Shown here piece by piece: positions 1 through 8,541 of a stretch of 64,000 nucleotides of DNA. The notes beneath the pieces are model-generated. The model was not told the origin of the DNA. It did no database searches and saw nothing but the letters and a program-made list of their open reading frames with translations. The first letter of the stretch is position 1, and each line of letters opens with the position of its first letter. This stretch comes from RPQJ01 sp963744735 (GTDB taxonomy: Bacteria > Pseudomonadota > Gammaproteobacteria > Steroidobacterales > Steroidobacteraceae). Where the stretch lies: positions 18,548-82,547 of the forward strand of contig CAVUVH010000008.1 in NCBI GenBank assembly GCA_963744735.1. Reading direction: 5' to 3'. Both the position numbers and the translations under genes were made by a program.

Positions 1-221
1 ACGGTCTCTACGTCTCGCTCGAGCATGGTGCGCAGCTGCGCTTTGCATTCGGACCTGGCAGCCGCGAGCGTCACGAGTTGGCAGCGCGCGCGTGCGGCCT
101 TCTTGCACAGACCGTCGCAAGCCCCGGATTGCAGGCCGACATCGATACCCCTGCGGACTACGAAGCGGTCTTCGGCATGATCAGGCCGAAGCGAGCGTCG
201 CACCTCGAGTCGTACCGGTGA
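1..221 (+). CDS. cofC: 2-phospho-L-lactate (or 3-phosphoglycerate) guanylyltransferase, C-terminal fragment
   Basis: Only the last 72 codons lie in the window (reading frame begins at base 3). The protein ends with FGPGSRERHELAARA and then ADIDTPADYEAVF, resembling the C-terminus of CofC/FbiD nucleotidyltransferases, where a DIDTP(E/A)D element closes the domain. CofC makes the activated guanylyl precursor that CofD condenses with the flavin Fo in coenzyme F420 synthesis. The stop codon overlaps the GTG of the next gene as GTGA, so it is translationally coupled to fbiC, which supports the call. Whether it prefers phospholactate, phosphoenolpyruvate or 3-phosphoglycerate cannot be seen because the N-terminal half is missing. 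Confidence 0.8.
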   Translation, partial: GLYVSLEHGAQLRFAFGPGSRERHELAARACGLLAQTVASPGLQADIDTPADYEAVFGMIRPKRASHLESYR

Positions 222-2621
222 GCGACCGCATCCGGCCGCTGAACCGGCTGCTGGCGGATGTTGGGGCAGGCGATCGACCGACGGCCGGCGAAGCCCTGGC
301 GCAGCTGCTGGATGCCCCGCTGGAATTGCTGCAGCCGGCCGCAGCCGCGCTCGCTGCCGAGGGACATGGCCGGTGCCTGAGCTGGTCGCGCAAGGTCTTC
401 ATTCCGTTGACGCGCTTGTGTCGCGACGTCTGCCATTACTGCACCTTCGCCACTTCACCTCGCCACCTCCAGCAACCTTACCTGTCGCTGGACCAGGTAC
501 TCGAGATCGCCAGTGCCGGCGCAGCCGCGGCCTGCAAGGAGGCATTGTTCACGCTCGGCGACAAGCCGGAGTTGCGCTATTCGCGTGCGCGGGAGGCGCT
601 CAAGCGGATGGGCTTCGCCAGCACGCTCGACTATCTCAAGGTGGCAGCGGGCGCCGTGATCGAACGCACGACGCTGCTGCCGCATCTGAATCCCGGCGTG
701 ATGAGCGAGGACGACCTTCGGCAACTGCGACCGGTCGCGGCGTCCATGGGCCTGATGCTCGAGTCGAGTGCGGATCGACTCGGCAAGCGCGGCGGCCCGC
801 ACTACGGCTCGCCCGACAAGCTGCCGTCGAAAAGGCTCGAAACCGTGCGCGCGGCAGGGCGCCTCGGCATACCGTTCACCAGCGGGATTCTCATCGGTAT
901 CGGCGAGACACGGGCGGAACGCATCGACGCGCTGCTCGCGCTTCGCGACCTGCACGACCGTCACGGCCACCTGCAGGACCTGATCATCCAGAACTTCTGC
1001 GCGAAACCCGGCACGCGCATGGCCAACGCACCTGAGCCCACGTTGGACGAGCAGCTCTGGACCATCGCTGTCGCGCGACTGCTGTTCGGTGCCTCGATGT
1101 CGATCCAGGCGCCGCCAAACCTGCGCCCGCATGCGCTCGAGCGGCTCGCCAACAGCGGAATCAACGACTGGGGCGGGCTGTCGCCCGTCACGCCCGATCA
1201 CGTCAATCCCGAGGCTCCCTGGCCAGAGTTGCAGGCTCTTGCGCGGACCACCGCTGCCAGCGGTCGCGAACTTGTCGAGCGGCTCGCGATTACGCCGTCA
1301 TATGCCCGGGATCCGGCGCGCTGGGTGGACTCCAGCCTGCAGTCGCGTGTCCTGCGAATGACAGATGCCACGGGGCTGGCCCGCACCGATGGCTGGTATG
1401 CCGGGGCCGCGGCCGGGATCCCCGCGGAGGCCGCCGCGTGGTTCGATTCCCGGGCCGAAGCGACGGGTCCGGTCGCGCGTGCGCTGGAGTCGGTCGTCAA
1501 CGGCGAGCCACTCGCCGAACAGGACGTGTGCGCGCTGCTGTCGGCGCGCGGCGCGGACTATCCAGCCGTGCTGTCTGCAGCAGACGAACTGCGCCGCCGC
1601 AGTGTCGGCGACACGGCGAGCTACGTGGTCAACTGCAACATCAATTACACGAATGTCTGCACGCTGGCGTGCGGCTTCTGTGCGTTTTCGAAGGGCCGCT
1701 CGGCGCGCAGCCTGCGGGGTCCGGGCTACCTGCTCGACATCGATGCTGTCGCGGAACGCGCAGTCGAGGCATGGCGGCGGGGTGCCACCGAGGTCTGCCT
1801 GCAGGGCGGCATCCATCCGTCGTTCACTGGCCAGACGTACCTCGACATCTTGGCTGCGGTGCGGGAAGCGGTGCCCGACATGCACGTGCACGCGTTCTCG
1901 CCACTCGAGATCCAGCACGGCGCGAGGACGCTGGGCCTGTCGCTCGAGGACTACCTCGGTCGTCTCCGTCGCGCCGGGACTGGGATCCCTGCCAGGAACC
2001 GCTGCCGAGATCCTCGACGACTCGGTTCGTGCCCGGATCTGTCCGGACAAACTCAATACGGCCGATTGGCTCGACGTGATGAGAACGGCCCATCGCTGCG
2101 GCCTGCGCAGCACCGCAACGATGATGTTCGGGCACGTGGACTCGCTTGAACACTGGGCACGTCACCTGCTGAGCCTGCGCCGATTGCAGCAGGAGACGGG
2201 AGGGTTCACCGAGTTCGTGCCCTTGCCCTTCGTGCACCCGGAAGCGCCCCTGTGGCGCCGCGGGCTCGCGCGGAGCGGTCCGACGTTCCGCGAGACCGTG
2301 CTGGTGCATGCCGTCGCGCGCATCGTGCTGCATCCGGTGTTCCGGCACGTGCAGGCGTCATGGGTGAAGATGGGCGCCGATGGGGTTGCCGCAGCCTTGC
2401 GGGCCGGCGCCGACGACATGGGCGGCGTGCTGATGCACGAGTCGATCACCCGTGCGGCCGGCGGTGCGCATGGGCAGGAGATGTCGGCCGAATCGCTGAT
2501 GGACATCGCGTTGCGCCTTGGCCGGCGCCCCTGGCAGCGCAGTACGCTGTACCGGCCGGCAACCGCGCGCGCGGTGCCGGTCGGCTCGAACGCCAATTTG
2601 CAGCTAACCGCCAGTGCTTGA
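218..2621 (+). CDS. fbiC: 7,8-didemethyl-8-hydroxy-5-deazariboflavin (Fo) synthase, fused CofG-CofH; one frameshift
   Basis: Fused radical-SAM enzyme making Fo, the deazaflavin core of F420, from tyrosine and 5-amino-6-ribitylaminouracil. The CofG half carries the CX3CX2C cluster CRDVCHYC at about residues 68-75; the CofH half carries CTLACGFC at about residues 481-488. About 800 residues in total matches actinobacterial FbiC. The GTG start at 218 overlaps the cofC stop. The reading frame breaks near base 1979: residues up to LEDYLGRLRRAG are in one frame and LGSLPGTAAEILDD onward is in another, and removing one base near 1979 restores a continuous CofH domain. This is probably a sequencing error, but it could inactivate CofH if real. 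Upstream in-frame codons back to base 92 lie inside cofC and are not part of the gene. Confidence 0.9.
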
Positions 2622-2636
2622 GTGGAGGACAGACCG

Positions 2637-3320
2637 TTGACAGCCAACCCGAAGCCATTGATTGCAATCGTCGGAGGCGCGGGGCACCTCGGCGGCGCAC
2701 TGGCGCGCCGCTGGTGCAGCGCCGGATACCGCTTGGTGATCGGTTCGCGCGACCCCGCTCGCGCCGCGGAGGCGGCAGCAGCTCTGCAGCCGGGCGCCGG
2801 TGGCGAGGCTCGCGGAGCCACGAATCGCGAGGCCGCAGAGGCGGCTGACATCGTCGTGGTCTGCGTGCCCTTCGCGTCGCAGGAGGCGACCCTGGGCGAA
2901 ATCCGCGCCGTGGTTCGCGGCAAGCTGGTCGTCGATACGACGGTGCCGCTGATGCCGCCGAAGGTCATGCGGGTGCAGCTGCCGCAAGAGGGCAGCGCCG
3001 CGCTGCGCGCGCAGGCCCTGCTCGGTGCAGAGGTCACGGTGGTGTCGGCCTTCCACAATGTGGCCGCGCACCGGCTCGCCAGCGACGAAGTCGTCGATTG
3101 CGACGTGCTGGTGTTCGGCGACAAGCTGGAGGCACGCGGGCGCGTCGTCGAGCTGGCGCGCGCGGCCGGCCTGCGGGGGCTTCACGCCGGCTCGCTGGCC
3201 AACTCGGCGGCTGCCGAGGCCCTCACTTCGATTCTGATCTTCATCAACAAGCACTATGCCGTCGATGGCGCGGGCCTGCGCATTACCGGATCTCTCAACG
3301 AGCGCAACGCGGAGGCTTGA
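2637..3320 (+). CDS. npdG: F420-dependent NADP oxidoreductase (NpdG/Fno family)
   Basis: About 227 residues with an N-terminal Rossmann fold (IAIVGGAGHLGGALARRW) followed by VIGSRDPARA, the NADP-binding pattern of Fno/NpdG. Later conserved stretches are VVDTTVPL, VSAFHNVAAH and the C-terminal ITGSLN. The family moves hydride between F420H2 and NADP. It starts directly after fbiC. An in-frame GTG at 2622 touches the fbiC stop, but a GGAGG ribosome site at 2624-2628 sits correctly for the TTG at 2637, which I prefer. Its location inside an F420 biosynthetic cluster makes the F420 assignment much stronger than the fold alone. Confidence 0.87.
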   Translation: MTANPKPLIAIVGGAGHLGGALARRWCSAGYRLVIGSRDPARAAEAAAALQPGAGGEARGATNREAAEAADIVVVCVPFASQEATLGEIRAVVRGKLVVDTTVPLMPPKVMRVQLPQEGSAALRAQALLGAEVTVVSAFHNVAAHRLASDEVVDCDVLVFGDKLEARGRVVELARAAGLRGLHAGSLANSAAAEALTSILIFINKHYAVDGAGLRITGSLNERNAEA

Positions 3321-3358
3321 AGTTGGATGCAGCGCTTGCGGCGTATCGCCGCGGCGCT

Positions 3359-4411
3359 TCAGCCGCGCTGCGCCTCGCGCCAGCCGAGTTCGGCGACACG
3401 GTCCGCGGCGGCGGCGTACTCCCGCGCACGAGGGCTGCTCGCGGCACCGCGCAGGACCCGGCCGCGGATGCCATGGAAAATGGCGGCGAGCCGGAAGAAG
3501 TTGAAGGCGAAGTAGAAGTGAAGGGCGTCGATGCCGGGTCGACCGGTACGCGCACAGTACGCGGCCACCTGTTCACGCTCGGACGGGATGTTGAGGGCCT
3601 CGAGATCGTGGCCCAGCAGGCCGGCCACACCCAGCGTCGGCATCCGGTACATCAGCAGGTGGTAGGTGAAGTCGGCGAGCGGATGCCCGATGGTCGACAA
3701 TTCCCAGTCGAGCAGCGCGACGACCCTTGGCTCGGTGGCATGGAAGATCATGTTGTCGCAGCGGAAGTCGCCGTGGACGATCGCCGCATCCTCGCCGGGC
3801 GGCACGTTGGCGGGCAGCCATTCGAGGAGGTGATCCAGTGCCTCGATGCGCCCTGCAGCCTCGTCGGCCAGGTATTGGCGCGACCAGCGCCTGATCTGCC
3901 GCCTGAAGTAGTCGCCCGGCTTGCCGAAGTCCGCCAGTCCTGCCGCCGCGAAATCGACGCGGTGGAGGGCCGCGATCGTGGAGTTCATCGAGTCGAAGCA
4001 GGCGCGTCGTTCCGCGCGTGGAACTTCCGGCAGGGTAAGGTCCCAGAAGTTGCGGCCCGCGACGTGGTCCATGACGTAGAAGGGCGTGCCGATGATTTCG
4101 GCATCCGCGCAGTAGAGCCGGGGAGTGGGGACAGGGACGCTGCCGTCGGCCGCCAGCGCCGCGAGCACGCGGAATTCACGATCGATCGCATGGGCCGAGT
4201 CGAGCAGCGCCCCGGGTGGCTTGCGGCGCAGCACGTACTTGCGCTCCGCCGCGCGCAGCAGGTAGGTCGGATTGGATTGGCCGCCCGGAAACCGTTCCGC
4301 CGTCAATGGTCCGTGAAACCCCGGGATTCTGCCCTCGAGGTAGCTGCCGACGCGCGCGGCATCGATGGGCAGCCCTGCGATCTCATCGGAACTTCCGGCT
4401 TCCGCGGACAC
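3359..4411 (-). CDS. APH-family phosphotransferase of the acyl-CoA-dehydrogenase-associated (ACAD10-like) type
   Basis: 350 residues with an aminoglycoside-phosphotransferase kinase fold. The N-lobe has FPGGQSNPTYLL and YVLRRKPPG; the catalytic loop is HGDFRCDNMIF (about residue 215) and the metal-binding loop LLDWELSTIGHP. The LDWELSTIGHPLAD version is typical of the kinase-like proteins encoded beside acyl-CoA dehydrogenases and resembles the N-terminal kinase of ACAD10/11, which phosphorylates 4-hydroxyacyl-CoAs. It is therefore more likely to act on a hydroxyacyl substrate than on an antibiotic. It converges on npdG (38 bp apart) and diverges from the CaiB-like gene, so it may belong with acyl-CoA metabolism rather than F420 synthesis. 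Confidence 0.85.
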   Translation of the reverse strand: MSAEAGSSDEIAGLPIDAARVGSYLEGRIPGFHGPLTAERFPGGQSNPTYLLRAAERKYVLRRKPPGALLDSAHAIDREFRVLAALAADGSVPVPTPRLYCADAEIIGTPFYVMDHVAGRNFWDLTLPEVPRAERRACFDSMNSTIAALHRVDFAAAGLADFGKPGDYFRRQIRRWSRQYLADEAAGRIEALDHLLEWLPANVPPGEDAAIVHGDFRCDNMIFHATEPRVVALLDWELSTIGHPLADFTYHLLMYRMPTLGVAGLLGHDLEALNIPSEREQVAAYCARTGRPGIDALHFYFAFNFFRLAAIFHGIRGRVLRGAASSPRAREYAAAADRVAELGWREAQRG

Positions 4412-4647
4412 TGCCTGCTCCGGATGGGGCCTGACCGCGAATGCAGTGCTTGCCTAGGGCCCCGTGGAATAATATCTTGCTGCCAACAAGTATGTCTGTC
4501 CACCTGAACCAATGCCCGTTCCGAACATGCCGCGCCCGCCCGGACGGCATAGACGCCGATGAGCGTGTCTGAGCGGCACACGCCGCCGGCGGGCCGAACC
4601 GCGCCGGAATCGACCGGGCCGGCGGCAGCCCAATCCGCGCGCGCCCG

Positions 4648-5801
4648 GTGGACCCTGCCGGCGTGCGGTCGTCGAACTCGCGGGCATTGGGCCTGGCCCC
4701 TATGCGTGCATGATGCTCGCCGACATGGGCGCAGACGTCGTGCAGGTGCGTCGGCCCGGAGACGCTTCTGCCATTGCCGCCGATCCCAATGATGCGCAGC
4801 CGTCGTTGTCTCGCGCTCGACCTGAAAAGCACCGCTGCGGTCGAAGTCGTGCTGCGACTGGTCGACCGCGCAGACGTCCTCATCGAAGGCTACCGACCGG
4901 GGGTCGTCGAGCGCCTGGGTCTCGGCCCGGAGATCTGTTGCGTGCGCAATCCACGGCTCGTGTACGGTCGAATCACGGGCTGGGGTCAACACGGACCACT
5001 GGCTGCACGTGCCGGCCACGACATCAATTACCTGGCGCTGAGCGGCCTGCTGCACCAGATCGGGCCGCAGGGCGGCAAACCCGTTCCGCCGCTCAACGTG
5101 ATCGCAGACTATGGCGGTGGCGGACTCCTGCTCGCATTCGGGATCCTGTGCGCGCTGCAGGAGCGGCATACGTCGGGTCGCGGACAAGTGATCGACGCTG
5201 CGATGATCGACGGCGCGGCCTCGTTCCTCGCGACCTCGCTGGCGCTGCGCGCCCAGGGCGTGTGGCGGGATGCGCCTGGAGAGAACTTCCTGTCCGGTGC
5301 CGCGCATTACTACGATACTTATGCGACTCGCGACGGTCGCTGGGTCGCAATCGGCGCCATCGAGCCGCAATTCCACGCCTTGCTGCTTTCCAGGCTCGGA
5401 CTGGATCCAGCCGAGTTCGCCGTCGGCGTCGGTTATGCGGCAGCCTCGTACCAGGATCGGTCGAAAACGTCTGGCCCGAACTCAAGGCACGACTCGCCGC
5501 GGCGATTGCACGCCACACGCGTGACGAGTTGCAGGCACTGTTCGAGGGCATGGACGCCTGCGTCACGCCGGTTCTCAGCCTGGAGGAGGCGATGTGCCAT
5601 CCGCACAATGTCGCGCGCAAGGTCTTCATCGACGTGGACGGGTCACCACAGAATGCGCCCGCACCACGCTTCAGTCGCACCCCGCCGGCCACGCCGCGTG
5701 CCACGCAGCACGGCCGCGAGGCGACCGCGGCGGTGCTTGCGGAGGCGGGCTATGGGTCTGCTGAAATCGATGAGTTGCGGCGCGACGGTGTCGTCGCCTG
5801 A
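4648..5801 (+). CDS. CaiB/BaiF family CoA-transferase (alpha-methylacyl-CoA racemase-like), three frameshifts
   Basis: Conserved pieces lie in order but in alternating frames: VVELAGIGPGPYACMML and ADMGADVVQV, then LALDLKSTAAVEVVLRLVDR, ADVLIEGYRPGVVERLGLGP and HTSGRGQVIDAAMIDG (with the catalytic Asp), then ENVWPELKARLAA and MDACVTPVLSLEEAM. Breaks fall near 4667, 4790 and 5458. The joined protein is about 385 residues, normal for class III CoA-transferases and racemases such as AMACR, which epimerise 2-methylacyl-CoAs. A GTG at 4648 is the best start I can see. Three breaks in 1.15 kb mean either poor sequence or a genuine pseudogene. The adjacent kinase and TetR genes suggest a small fatty-acid or sterol-side-chain module. 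Confidence 0.75.
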
Positions 5802-5863
5802 ACGCGATACCGCTGGCCCAAGTCTGTATATCCCGCGAAACAAAGGTCGCCTAGGCTTCAAAA

Positions 5864-6691
5864 ATGAGTAAAACAGGCGAAACGGCGCGGCGCAGGCGCA
5901 CTCAAGCAGAACGCTCCGCGCTTTCCGACAGCAAATTGACGGAAGCGGCCATGCACCTGCTGGTGCGGCATGGTATCCAGGGCACGACGGTCCATGCGGT
6001 AGGCGAAATGGCCGGCTACAGTCGCGGGCTGGCGACCCATCGATTCGGGTCGAAGGCTGGGCTGTTTGCCAACGTGCTGCAGGTCGCGAGCGTCGATTGG
6101 CTCAAGCGAGTGCAGGCGGCCGTCGGCAAGCGCGTCGGCACCGAGGCACTCTGCGCGGCGACCGATGCAGCAGATCAGTTCTTCCGTGAGCGGCCCGAGG
6201 AGGTCCGCGCGATGTACTTGCTCTGGTTCCTGAGCATAGACCCCAGCTCCGACTACAAAGCCAATCTCGCAAATGTCCACAATGCCCAGCGCCGCGACGC
6301 CGCGCACTGGATTCGGGCCGGCCAGGCCGCCGGCGTTGTCGATCCTTCCCTCGACGCGGAGCGGGTCGCGGAGCAGTACGTCGCCTCGATGGCGGGAATC
6401 GCGTATCAATGGATCGCCAATCCCGCCATGCCGATCACGATGATGTTTCGCCAACTCAAGGAAGACCTGGTCGCTCGGCTCGGTCCGTGGCACTCGCTGA
6501 GCATCGCCTCGGGCGTCTCGGGCCGAGTCCGCTTTTCGCTCAATCGCCTCGACGCGTGCGCAGACTGGCTGCGAACGCGACGGTCTCTGCGGCCAGCCGC
6601 TTGCGATCCTCGAGACTGCGCATCAACGTCGGCGTCACGTGCGTGGGCACCGGACAACGATCCGCCCACGATGCATCTGCTGCGTCGATGA
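5864..6691 (+). CDS. TetR/AcrR family transcriptional regulator
   Basis: The N-terminal helix-turn-helix is visible at about residues 25-70 (SKLTEAAMHLLVRHGIQG, then TVHAVGEMAGYSRGLATHRF, GSKAGLF), followed by an all-helical ligand domain. The protein is 275 residues, longer than the usual 190-220. Its last ~50 residues (from base 6540) are antisense to the 3' end of cofD and are Arg/Ala-rich without homology-like features, so the natural stop may have been lost to an indel near 6490-6530. It probably regulates the upstream CaiB-like gene or itself; the ligand is unknown. Start ATG at 5864 follows an A-rich stretch and has only a weak ribosome site. Confidence 0.82.
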   Translation: MSKTGETARRRRTQAERSALSDSKLTEAAMHLLVRHGIQGTTVHAVGEMAGYSRGLATHRFGSKAGLFANVLQVASVDWLKRVQAAVGKRVGTEALCAATDAADQFFRERPEEVRAMYLLWFLSIDPSSDYKANLANVHNAQRRDAAHWIRAGQAAGVVDPSLDAERVAEQYVASMAGIAYQWIANPAMPITMMFRQLKEDLVARLGPWHSLSIASGVSGRVRFSLNRLDACADWLRTRRSLRPAACDPRDCASTSASRAWAPDNDPPTMHLLRR

Positions 6692-7493
6692 CGAGCCCAT
6701 CGGCGACACTCGCATAGTGCATCGCGATCGAGCGCGGATTGGCTTCTATCCCGAGTTCCGACATTATTTTCGCGGTCGGGCCCTTGACCGATCGGCCGGC
6801 GATCAAGGGGCAGACCGCTACGACCGGCACCCCAGCGCCACGCACGGCTGAGCGCATGCCCGGTACCGACAGTATCGGGTCCATGCTGAGCCACGGATTC
6901 GACGGGCACAGGACGATCGCCTGCAGGCCTGGCGAGGCCAGCGCTGAGCGAACGGCCTGGGTGGGTTGAGCTGATTCGTGGCCTGAGAACTCAATGCCCG
7001 TGATGCGCGGTTCGGCGCGGCGGGCGACGAAATAGTCCTGGAAATCCAGCCTGCCTTCGGTCGTCAGGACGCGCGTCGCGACCGGCTGGTCAGTCATCGG
7101 CAGGACCACGGTCCCGATACCGAGTGCCCGTGCGAGCCGCGCCGTAACCGCGGTCAGCGATTCCCCGGTGCGCAGTCGATGCGTGCGTTCGACGTGCACG
7201 GCCAGGTCGCCGTCGCCGAGCCTGAACCAGCCCGGTCCACCGAGCGACTCGAGCACGTGCATGAAGCTCCAGGTCTCGTCGGCCCGGCCCCAGCCACGCT
7301 CCGGATCGCTGCAGCCGGCGAGCGTGTACATCAGGGTATCCACGTCCGGGCAAATGCGCAGGCCGAGGTGATCGAAGTCGTCCCCGGTGTTGACGACACA
7401 GGCGAGTCGCCCGGCCGGGAACAGGCAATCCAGTCCCAGCGCCAGTTTCGCCCCGCCGACGCCGCCGGTGAGCGCCACGATCTCGATGTTCAC
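6540..7493 (-). CDS. cofD: 2-phospho-L-lactate transferase (F420-0 synthase)
   Basis: 317 residues starting with a GTG that overlaps the cofE stop as GTGA. N-terminal IVALTGGVGGAKLALGLD is the hallmark of CofD/FbiA, followed by VVNTGDDFDHLGLRICPD. Further family blocks are RTHRLRTGESLT, LPMTDQPVATRV, LCPSNPWLSMDPIL and CPLIAGRSVKGPTAKIM. CofD joins the guanylyl-activated three-carbon acid made by CofC to Fo, giving F420-0 or dehydro/3PG-F420-0. It converges on the TetR gene and overlaps its 3' tail. Longer upstream readings in the same frame lie within cofE and are not real. Confidence 0.93.
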   Translation of the reverse strand: MNIEIVALTGGVGGAKLALGLDCLFPAGRLACVVNTGDDFDHLGLRICPDVDTLMYTLAGCSDPERGWGRADETWSFMHVLESLGGPGWFRLGDGDLAVHVERTHRLRTGESLTAVTARLARALGIGTVVLPMTDQPVATRVLTTEGRLDFQDYFVARRAEPRITGIEFSGHESAQPTQAVRSALASPGLQAIVLCPSNPWLSMDPILSVPGMRSAVRGAGVPVVAVCPLIAGRSVKGPTAKIMSELGIEANPRSIAMHYASVADGLVIDAADASWADRCPVPTHVTPTLMRSLEDRKRLAAETVAFAASLRTRRGD

Positions 7494-8245
7494 CGGAAAA
7501 GATCCTCGTCCAGTGGACGGACGAGCGAGCGGGCCGGGTTCGGTACGGCCGGGCAGGCGAGTCCTCGCACCAGGACCGCCGGCACGCCCTCGGCCGCTTC
7601 GCCCATCAGCAAGCCGGCTGCGGCGGCGATTGCGTCGGCCCATGCGACCAGAGTCGATTCGAGCGCGCGTCCCGCGCGGTCTCGTTCGCCTCGCCGATCC
7701 CACAGCGAGGGTATTCCGGCGGAGCCGATTGCGACGTTGGTCGTTCCCAGCCGCCACGGCCGCCCGAAGCTGTCGGTTATAACGACGCCGACATCGACGC
7801 CCGAGCGGGCGCGCAGCGCGTCGCGCAGCGACGTGGCGGAGGCATCCGGATCGATCGGCAAAAGCAATACGCGCTCGTCGCCAGGCACGTTGGAACGATC
7901 GATGCCGGCCTGGGCCAGGACGTAGCCGAGGCGATGGCGAACGATCAGCACATTGGGGCGCGTCCGCAGAACATCGCTGGATTCTCTCAGGATCAGTTCG
8001 ACCAGCCGCGCATCCTTGCCGGTCGTGCCGGCGAGTTCGAGCGCGCGTGCCGAGGGTTCGACGCTACGCAGGTCGACGAAACGATCCTCGGCTTTCGATA
8101 CCACTTTCTGCGCGACCACGAGCAGGTCATGCGGCTGGAGGTCCAGACCGCAGCGAGTGATGGCTGCGCAAAGCACGCCCGCAAGATCGGCTCCCGCTTC
8201 GATCTCGCCGATGCCGCCGAGAGGATGAAGAATCAGTGGAGTCAT
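7490..8245 (-). CDS. cofE: Coenzyme F420-0:L-glutamate ligase
   Basis: 251 residues matching stand-alone CofE. Features: a glycine-rich start (LHPLGGIGEIEAGADLAG), DLLVVAQKVVSKAEDR, ESSDVLRTRPNVLI, GIDRSNVPGDERVLLLP, and VGVVITDSFGRPWRLGTTNV. These make the GTP-dependent ligase that adds gamma-linked glutamates to F420-0. Archaea and Proteobacteria use this single-domain form; actinobacterial FbiB adds a second flavin domain, absent here, which must then be supplied elsewhere if dehydro-F420 is an intermediate. It is the first gene of the divergent cofE-cofD unit. Confidence 0.93.
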   Translation of the reverse strand: MTPLILHPLGGIGEIEAGADLAGVLCAAITRCGLDLQPHDLLVVAQKVVSKAEDRFVDLRSVEPSARALELAGTTGKDARLVELILRESSDVLRTRPNVLIVRHRLGYVLAQAGIDRSNVPGDERVLLLPIDPDASATSLRDALRARSGVDVGVVITDSFGRPWRLGTTNVAIGSAGIPSLWDRRGERDRAGRALESTLVAWADAIAAAAGLLMGEAAEGVPAVLVRGLACPAVPNPARSLVRPLDEDLFR

Positions 8246-8419
8246 GCCTTGGTAAGGCCTTGCGCAGGTGTCGTAGAGTGCGGATTCTGGAAGGACGTGC
8301 GGGTTCTACCCCAAAACCAATTTGGAAATACAGTCCCCGCTCAAGGCTCATGCCATTCTGGAAAAGACTGCCCCTAGCCCCTGGCCCCTGTCTTCGTGTA
8401 TCCTCCGCGGCTCGTTTGA

Positions 8420-8494
8420 GGGCGCATAGCTCAGCGGTAGAGCACTACCTTGACATGGTAGGGGTCCGTGGTTCGATCCCACGTGCGCCCACCA
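8420..8494 (+). tRNA. tRNA-Val (GAC)
   Basis: Acceptor arm GGGCGCA pairs with TGCGCCC, followed by discriminator A and an encoded CCA. The D-loop has AGCTCAGC..GGTAGAG, the anticodon stem CTACC/GGTAG encloses TTGACAT giving anticodon GAC, and the T-loop is GTTCGATCC. It lies between cofE (divergent) and thrS. Confidence 0.96.
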
Positions 8495-8541
8495 CGATCC
8501 CGGCACCTGGGTCATCGTGAATCTTGACGGGACCAAAGACG

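Noticed and set aside
3359..4411. Antibiotic-resistance aminoglycoside phosphotransferase
   Set aside because: The LDWELSTIGHPLAD catalytic region is that of acyl-CoA-dehydrogenase-linked kinases, not of aminoglycoside resistance enzymes.
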